From: Sulfuritalea sp.
GTDB lineage: Bacteria; Pseudomonadota; Gammaproteobacteria; Burkholderiales; Rhodocyclaceae
Length of the DNA stretch: 64,000 nt
Reading direction: 5' to 3'
Assembly: GCA_030651305.1 (NCBI GenBank)
Contig: JAUSCI010000032.1
Coordinates: 1 to 64,000, forward strand
Below, one piece after another: positions 60,749 through 64,000 of this stretch (the stretch's first letter is position 1; every line of letters begins with the position of its first letter). The position numbers and the translations under genes are program-made. Under the pieces are notes generated by a model, which saw only the letters and a list, made by a program, of their open reading frames with translations, was not told the DNA's origin and searched no databases.

Positions 60749-63136
60749 TTAGGCGCTATAGAGCGCCTGCTCAAGTTCTTGCAGGGCGCGATGGTACTGA
60801 TCCAGCCCACCAAAGCTGCGGATGATTTCGATGGGTGTGCCGAACTGGGTGAAGGGCGCAATGGTGAGAATCTGCGTTTCCTCAATCGGCCCGACGCCTT
60901 CGTCGGCGTATTTGTCCAGCAAGGCTTCGAGCACCCGGCGAGCCTGTTCGCCATAGCGAGTGAAGTAGTCGCGTTTCCTGACCTGCTCGGCCCGTTCCCT
61001 GCGGGTCAGCGGCGGCTTGTCCCAGGCAACGTGACAGACGAGATCGAAGGGATCGAATTCCTTACCCGATGGGCGCCCAACCTCGTCCGCCAAGGCTTCG
61101 AAGAAGATGCCTTCGTTGGCAAGTTCATCGATGACGGCCTGCTTTTTGTCGGCGCTGCTCCAGCGGCGCAGAAAATCATCCAGCGAGGCGAATTCCCTGG
61201 CCAGCGCTTTGCGGGTGTAGTCCTTGAGCGATTCGGTAATCAGCTTGCCGCTGGCGTCGAAATACTGCACGCGCTCTGATGCCACTTTGACTTCGACGTT
61301 GGCCACGACATAGCGGCGCACACCGGAGCCTTCTTCACCTTGGCCGGGTTCGGCCACACCCGTCCATTCGGAGTTTTCACCCACCGCCGGATAGGCGGCG
61401 CCGTCGACAGGATTTTCGTCGTCGACTTCATCGGGCGGCACCGGTGAGTCTTCCGGGTGCTTGGGCTCGTAGATTTGTACCGGGTCACCATCGAAATCCG
61501 GGTCGGCAAAAAGCTCGGTGGCCTTCTTGAAATCGATGATGGTGAAGTAGTACTTGTCGTAGTCCTCGTTGATGCGGGTGCCGCGCCCGATGATCTGTTT
61601 GAATTCGGTCATGGACTGGATGCGCTGGTCCAGCACGATGAGTTTGCAAGTCTGCGCATCCACACCGGTGCTCATCAGCTTGGAGGTGGTGGCGATGACC
61701 GGGTATCGACTCTCGGGGAAGATGAAATTATCGAGCTCGGCCTTGCCTTCTTCATTGTCGCCGGTGATGCGCATGACGTACTTGCCGTTTTGCGCGACCA
61801 GATCGCCGTTTTCGTTAACCAGCGCCTGCCGCATACGCTCGGCGTGATCGATGTTGTCGCAGAAAACAATGGTCTTGTCGAAGCGGTTGGTCTGCTTCAG
61901 AAATTCGCTGATCTTTTTGGCGACAAGCTCGGTTCGTTTTTCCAGCACCAGCGTCTTGTCGAAATCCTTCTGGTTGTAGATGCGGTCTTCGATCTCGTTG
62001 CCGTATTTATCCACCATGCCCTTGTCGGGGCGCCAACCGGCGAGGTCTTTGTCCAGATCGATACGCACCACCTTGTAGGGGGCGAGAAAGCCGTCGTCGA
62101 TGCCTTGCCGCAGTGAGTAAGTGTAGATCGGCTCGCCGAAGTAGTCGATGTTGGAAACCTCCTTGGTTTCCTTCGGCGTGGCGGTGAGGCCGATTTGCGT
62201 GGCTGACGAGAAATATTCGAGGATTTCGCGCCAGGCCGAATCGGCAGCGGCACTGCCGCGATGACACTCATCGATCACGATCAGATCAAAGAAGTCGCGG
62301 CTGAACTGCTTGTAGATGTTGCGCTCTTCTTCCGAACCGGTGACAGCCTGATAGAGCGACAAATAGATTTCGTAGGACTTGTTGGCCTGGCGCTTCTGAA
62401 TCTTGGTCATGGCCGAGCCGAAGGGCTTGAAGTCGTTGGTCATGGTCTGATCGACCAGGATATTGCGGTCGGCGAGGAACAGGATGCGCTTCTTGGCTTT
62501 GGCCTTCCACAAGCGCCAGATGATCTGAAACGCGGTGTAGGTCTTGCCGGTGCCGGTGGCCATGACCAGCAAGATACGGTTCTGCCCTCGGACGATGGCT
62601 TCAATCGTTCTGTTGATGGCGAGGAGTTGGTAGTAGCGTGGCGTTTTGTTGCTGCCGTCGCTGTAGTAGTCCTGGGTAACCAGTTCGCTTTGCGCGTTGT
62701 TCAGGCCAAGGTGCGTAGCCCACCATTGCCAGAGAGTGTCGGCATTGGGGAATTCGTGCAGACCGAGTTCGCGCTCGATGACACCATCGGTGGCAATTTT
62801 GTTGTGGAACAGGAAGCCGTCGCCGTTGCTGCTGAACACGAAAGGCACCTGAAGCATTTCCGCGTACCCCAAGCCCTGTTGCATACCATCGCCCAGGGAG
62901 TGGTTGGCATCCTTCGCCTCAATAACGGCGATGGGCATGTTGGGCTTGTAGAACAGAACGTAGTCGGCGCGCTTGTGCTGCGCGCGGGTGTGCAGCTTGC
63001 CGCGAACGATGATGCGGCCCTTGGTCAGCGGGAATTCTTCGCGTATTTGGGTAGCGATATCCCAGCCGGCTTGCTCAAGTGCCGGTGTAATGAATTTGGT
63101 GCAGATGTCGCGCTCGGAGAGCGATTTCTTGTTCAT
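60749..63136 (-). CDS. hsdR: Type I restriction endonuclease HsdR
   Basis: The 795-residue protein starts with a nuclease domain ([20 protein letters not shown], the E-x-K of the PD-ExK site). A superfamily 2 translocase follows: [32 protein letters not shown] and [11 protein letters not shown]-terminal helical region (EELEQAL-like end) binds the methylase core. First gene of the five-gene restriction operon. Confidence 0.93.
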   Translation of the reverse strand: MNKKSLSERDICTKFITPALEQAGWDIATQIREEFPLTKGRIIVRGKLHTRAQHKRADYVLFYKPNMPIAVIEAKDANHSLGDGMQQGLGYAEMLQVPFVFSSNGDGFLFHNKIATDGVIERELGLHEFPNADTLWQWWATHLGLNNAQSELVTQDYYSDGSNKTPRYYQLLAINRTIEAIVRGQNRILLVMATGTGKTYTAFQIIWRLWKAKAKKRILFLADRNILVDQTMTNDFKPFGSAMTKIQKRQANKSYEIYLSLYQAVTGSEEERNIYKQFSRDFFDLIVIDECHRGSAAADSAWREILEYFSSATQIGLTATPKETKEVSNIDYFGEPIYTYSLRQGIDDGFLAPYKVVRIDLDKDLAGWRPDKGMVDKYGNEIEDRIYNQKDFDKTLVLEKRTELVAKKISEFLKQTNRFDKTIVFCDNIDHAERMRQALVNENGDLVAQNGKYVMRITGDNEEGKAELDNFIFPESRYPVIATTSKLMSTGVDAQTCKLIVLDQRIQSMTEFKQIIGRGTRINEDYDKYYFTIIDFKKATELFADPDFDGDPVQIYEPKHPEDSPVPPDEVDDENPVDGAAYPAVGENSEWTGVAEPGQGEEGSGVRRYVVANVEVKVASERVQYFDASGKLITESLKDYTRKALAREFASLDDFLRRWSSADKKQAVIDELANEGIFFEALADEVGRPSGKEFDPFDLVCHVAWDKPPLTRRERAEQVRKRDYFTRYGEQARRVLEALLDKYADEGVGPIEETQILTIAPFTQFGTPIEIIRSFGGLDQYHRALQELEQALYSA

Positions 63137-63280
63137 TATTTGAGCTTGGCGATTCCCTGTCCGATAAGCTGGGGCACATTGGCCCCGATGGCTCCCGATA
63201 ACTCGCCCGTGAGTGTACAGTATCGTCCGTCATAATCCACGGTAAACCACGGATCGAGCAGCACAATCGAGGACCTATCC

Positions 63281-63409
63281 ATGACCCGCGACTACCCTGC
63301 CCGCGATTTCTTCCGGCAAATGCCGAATGTCTTTCTGGCGCGTCACCTCGCCCCGCGCGAAGTGTTGCAGTACTTCGACTTCCGGGCCGGAGAACGTCGA
63401 AATCGTTGA
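63281..63409 (+). pseudogene. N-terminal remnant of a small conserved gene, fused to a higB tail
   Basis: From an ATG with GAGGA upstream, 42 codons encode MTRDYPARDFFRQMP, then NVFLARHLAP, then a stop. The pattern of an aromatic/Arg-rich start, RQMPN-x-x-LAR and an acidic-aromatic F-D-F resembles the first 35 residues of a small protein family of about 90 residues common in defence neighbourhoods. The rest of that family is missing. From about 63385 the DNA instead encodes, in another frame, the end of a HigB toxin. This points to a deletion joining two genes. Confidence 0.5.
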
Positions 63410-63419
63410 CTACCACTGA
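63384..63419 (+). pseudogene. C-terminal remnant of a HigB-type toxin
   Basis: The frame ending at TGA 63417-63419 reads GPENVEIVDYH, the characteristic C-terminus of HigB/RelE-family toxins encoded just before higA. Everything upstream of it is replaced by another gene's start. The toxin is therefore lost. Confidence 0.55.
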
Positions 63420-63429
63420 GAGGTACGAC

Positions 63430-63735
63430 ATGGCCACCAACAAAATGCGAGCGATCCATCCCGGTGAGATTCTCCGGGAGGAGTTTCTTGCGCCGCTCGA
63501 CATGAGCGCCAACGCCTTGGCGATGGAGTTGCATGTACCGGCGCCCAGAATCAACGACATCGTGCGCCAGCGGCGCGCCGTGACGCCTGACACCGCCTTG
63601 AGGCTGGCGCGCTACTTCAATACCACCGCACAGTTCTGGCTCAACCTGCAAAGCTCTTTCGACCTGAAGCAGGCAGAGATCGACGTCGGCCGCAAGATTG
63701 AAAAAGAGATTCATCCGATGGTGCAGGCCGCGTAG
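63430..63735 (+). CDS. higA: HigA-type antitoxin (orphan)
   Basis: The 101-residue XRE-family protein has MRAIHPGEILREEFLAPLDM and a helix-turn-helix (ANALAMELHVPAPRINDIVR) followed by LARYFNTTAQFWLNLQ. These are the features of HigA. I use the ATG at 63430 with GAGAGG upstream. Its toxin partner survives only as a C-terminal scrap ten bases upstream. It may now act as a stand-alone repressor. Confidence 0.9.
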   Translation: MATNKMRAIHPGEILREEFLAPLDMSANALAMELHVPAPRINDIVRQRRAVTPDTALRLARYFNTTAQFWLNLQSSFDLKQAEIDVGRKIEKEIHPMVQAA

Positions 63736-63837
63736 ATTTTCCTTCCAAAATGAGGGCTGCCAAGGTCGAATTGAATTCCCATAGTCGTTGAAAGTCGGCG
63801 CCGGCGACACGGCGGTCCCGGCTCTCTGCTTCACTGC

Positions 63838-64000
63838 CTATGCTTTGCCCGTTACCAGGACATCATCTTCATAGGTCAGGGTTGCAAACAGGTCGTCCAG
63901 CGTCTCTTCCCGTCGAATCAACTCAACCCGCCCATCCGCACGGAATAACAATTCCTTGGGACGCGGCTTGCCGTTGTAGTTGAAGCCCATGGCGTGACCG
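63838..64000 (-). CDS. C-terminus of a LysA-like (fold III) PLP decarboxylase, partial
   Basis: Fifty-four codons before the TAG at 63838 encode GHAMGFNYNGKPRPKELL, then a VELIRREETLDDLF stretch. Diaminopimelate decarboxylases and related fold III PLP decarboxylases end in a similar SNYNxRxRxxEVLV then VRRRET-x-x-L-F pattern. The catalytic regions are outside the window, so the substrate class is uncertain. The 63736-63837 gap shows no gene. Confidence 0.5.
   Translation of the reverse strand, partial: GHAMGFNYNGKPRPKELLFRADGRVELIRREETLDDLFATLTYEDDVLVTGKA

Noticed and set aside
63213-63225. GTGTACAGTATCG, 11 of 13 match to the GntR box, upstream of hsdR
   Set aside because: The context is a restriction operon with no link to aryl-acid catabolism, and the matching part resembles a -10 region. 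Kept only as a caution.

Overview
The window reads as a chromosomal catabolic island of a facultatively denitrifying betaproteobacterium, most likely in the Azoarcus/Thauera/Aromatoleum (Rhodocyclales) neighbourhood. Reasons: a DUF3567-type protein, an NnrS protein, an FNR-type promoter, a monomeric NADP isocitrate dehydrogenase, and above all a gene set that matches the anaerobic indoleacetate (iaa) cluster described in Azoarcus evansii and Aromatoleum aromaticum. The species cannot be fixed from the sequence alone.

Layout. 1-1.4 kb: the end of an IS256-family element that cuts a small zinc-ribbon gene, degenerate DNA with a ~120 bp direct repeat, and a DUF3567 gene. 1.5-7.2 kb: a NahR/DntR-like LysR regulator divergent from a salicylyl-AMP/CoA ligase, a salicylyl-CoA 5-hydroxylase-type FAD monooxygenase, an FAH-family hydrolase and a gentisate-type cupin dioxygenase. 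7.3-12.4 kb: a tightly overlapping operon of an OYE/dienoyl-CoA-reductase-like flavoprotein, a benzoate/2-aminobenzoate-CoA ligase, a Rid protein, two related small proteins and a zinc-ribbon protein; a thioesterase and trpB2 lie on the other strand. 14.5-19.4 kb: a molybdenum-hydroxylase maturation operon (split XdhC, MoeA-like/MocA fusion, SufS, SufU, DUF2889). 19.7-21.6 kb: lytic transglycosylase, tautomerase, acetyltransferase and membrane protein. 21.7-28.7 kb, minus strand: 3-hydroxyacyl-CoA dehydrogenase/enoyl-CoA hydratase fusion, isocitrate dehydrogenase, CBS protein, NnrS and IorB. 28.7-35.8 kb: two large 2-oxoacid (arylpyruvate) oxidoreductases. 36.1-53.3 kb, minus strand: the iaa-type operon (GntR, thiolase, CoA ligase, HyuA/B, acyl-CoA dehydrogenase, B12 mutase, three-subunit molybdenum hydroxylase, CoA transferase, binding protein), with the mutase chaperone MeaB divergent from it. 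54.6-63.1 kb: a type I restriction operon carrying two extra genes (DUF1016 nuclease and AAA-TOPRIM ATPase). 63.1-64.0 kb: a chimeric remnant of two genes, an orphan HigA, and the tail of a decarboxylase-like gene.

How it works together (inference). Arylpyruvates such as indolepyruvate would be oxidised to aryl-acetyl-CoA by the oxidoreductases. Indoleacetate is hydroxylated by the molybdenum enzyme and ring-opened by HyuAB. It is activated to the CoA thioester by the CoA transferase, rearranged by the B12 mutase, oxidised with decarboxylation by the acyl-CoA dehydrogenase, hydrated and oxidised by the fusion protein, and cleaved by thiolase to 2-aminobenzoyl-CoA. A 13-bp sequence at the GntR promoter recurs exactly in front of the 7.3 kb operon. 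This ties the iaa operon to the ligase/OYE/Rid genes, which are candidates for processing 2-aminobenzoyl-CoA. The 14.5 kb operon would mature the molybdenum enzyme.
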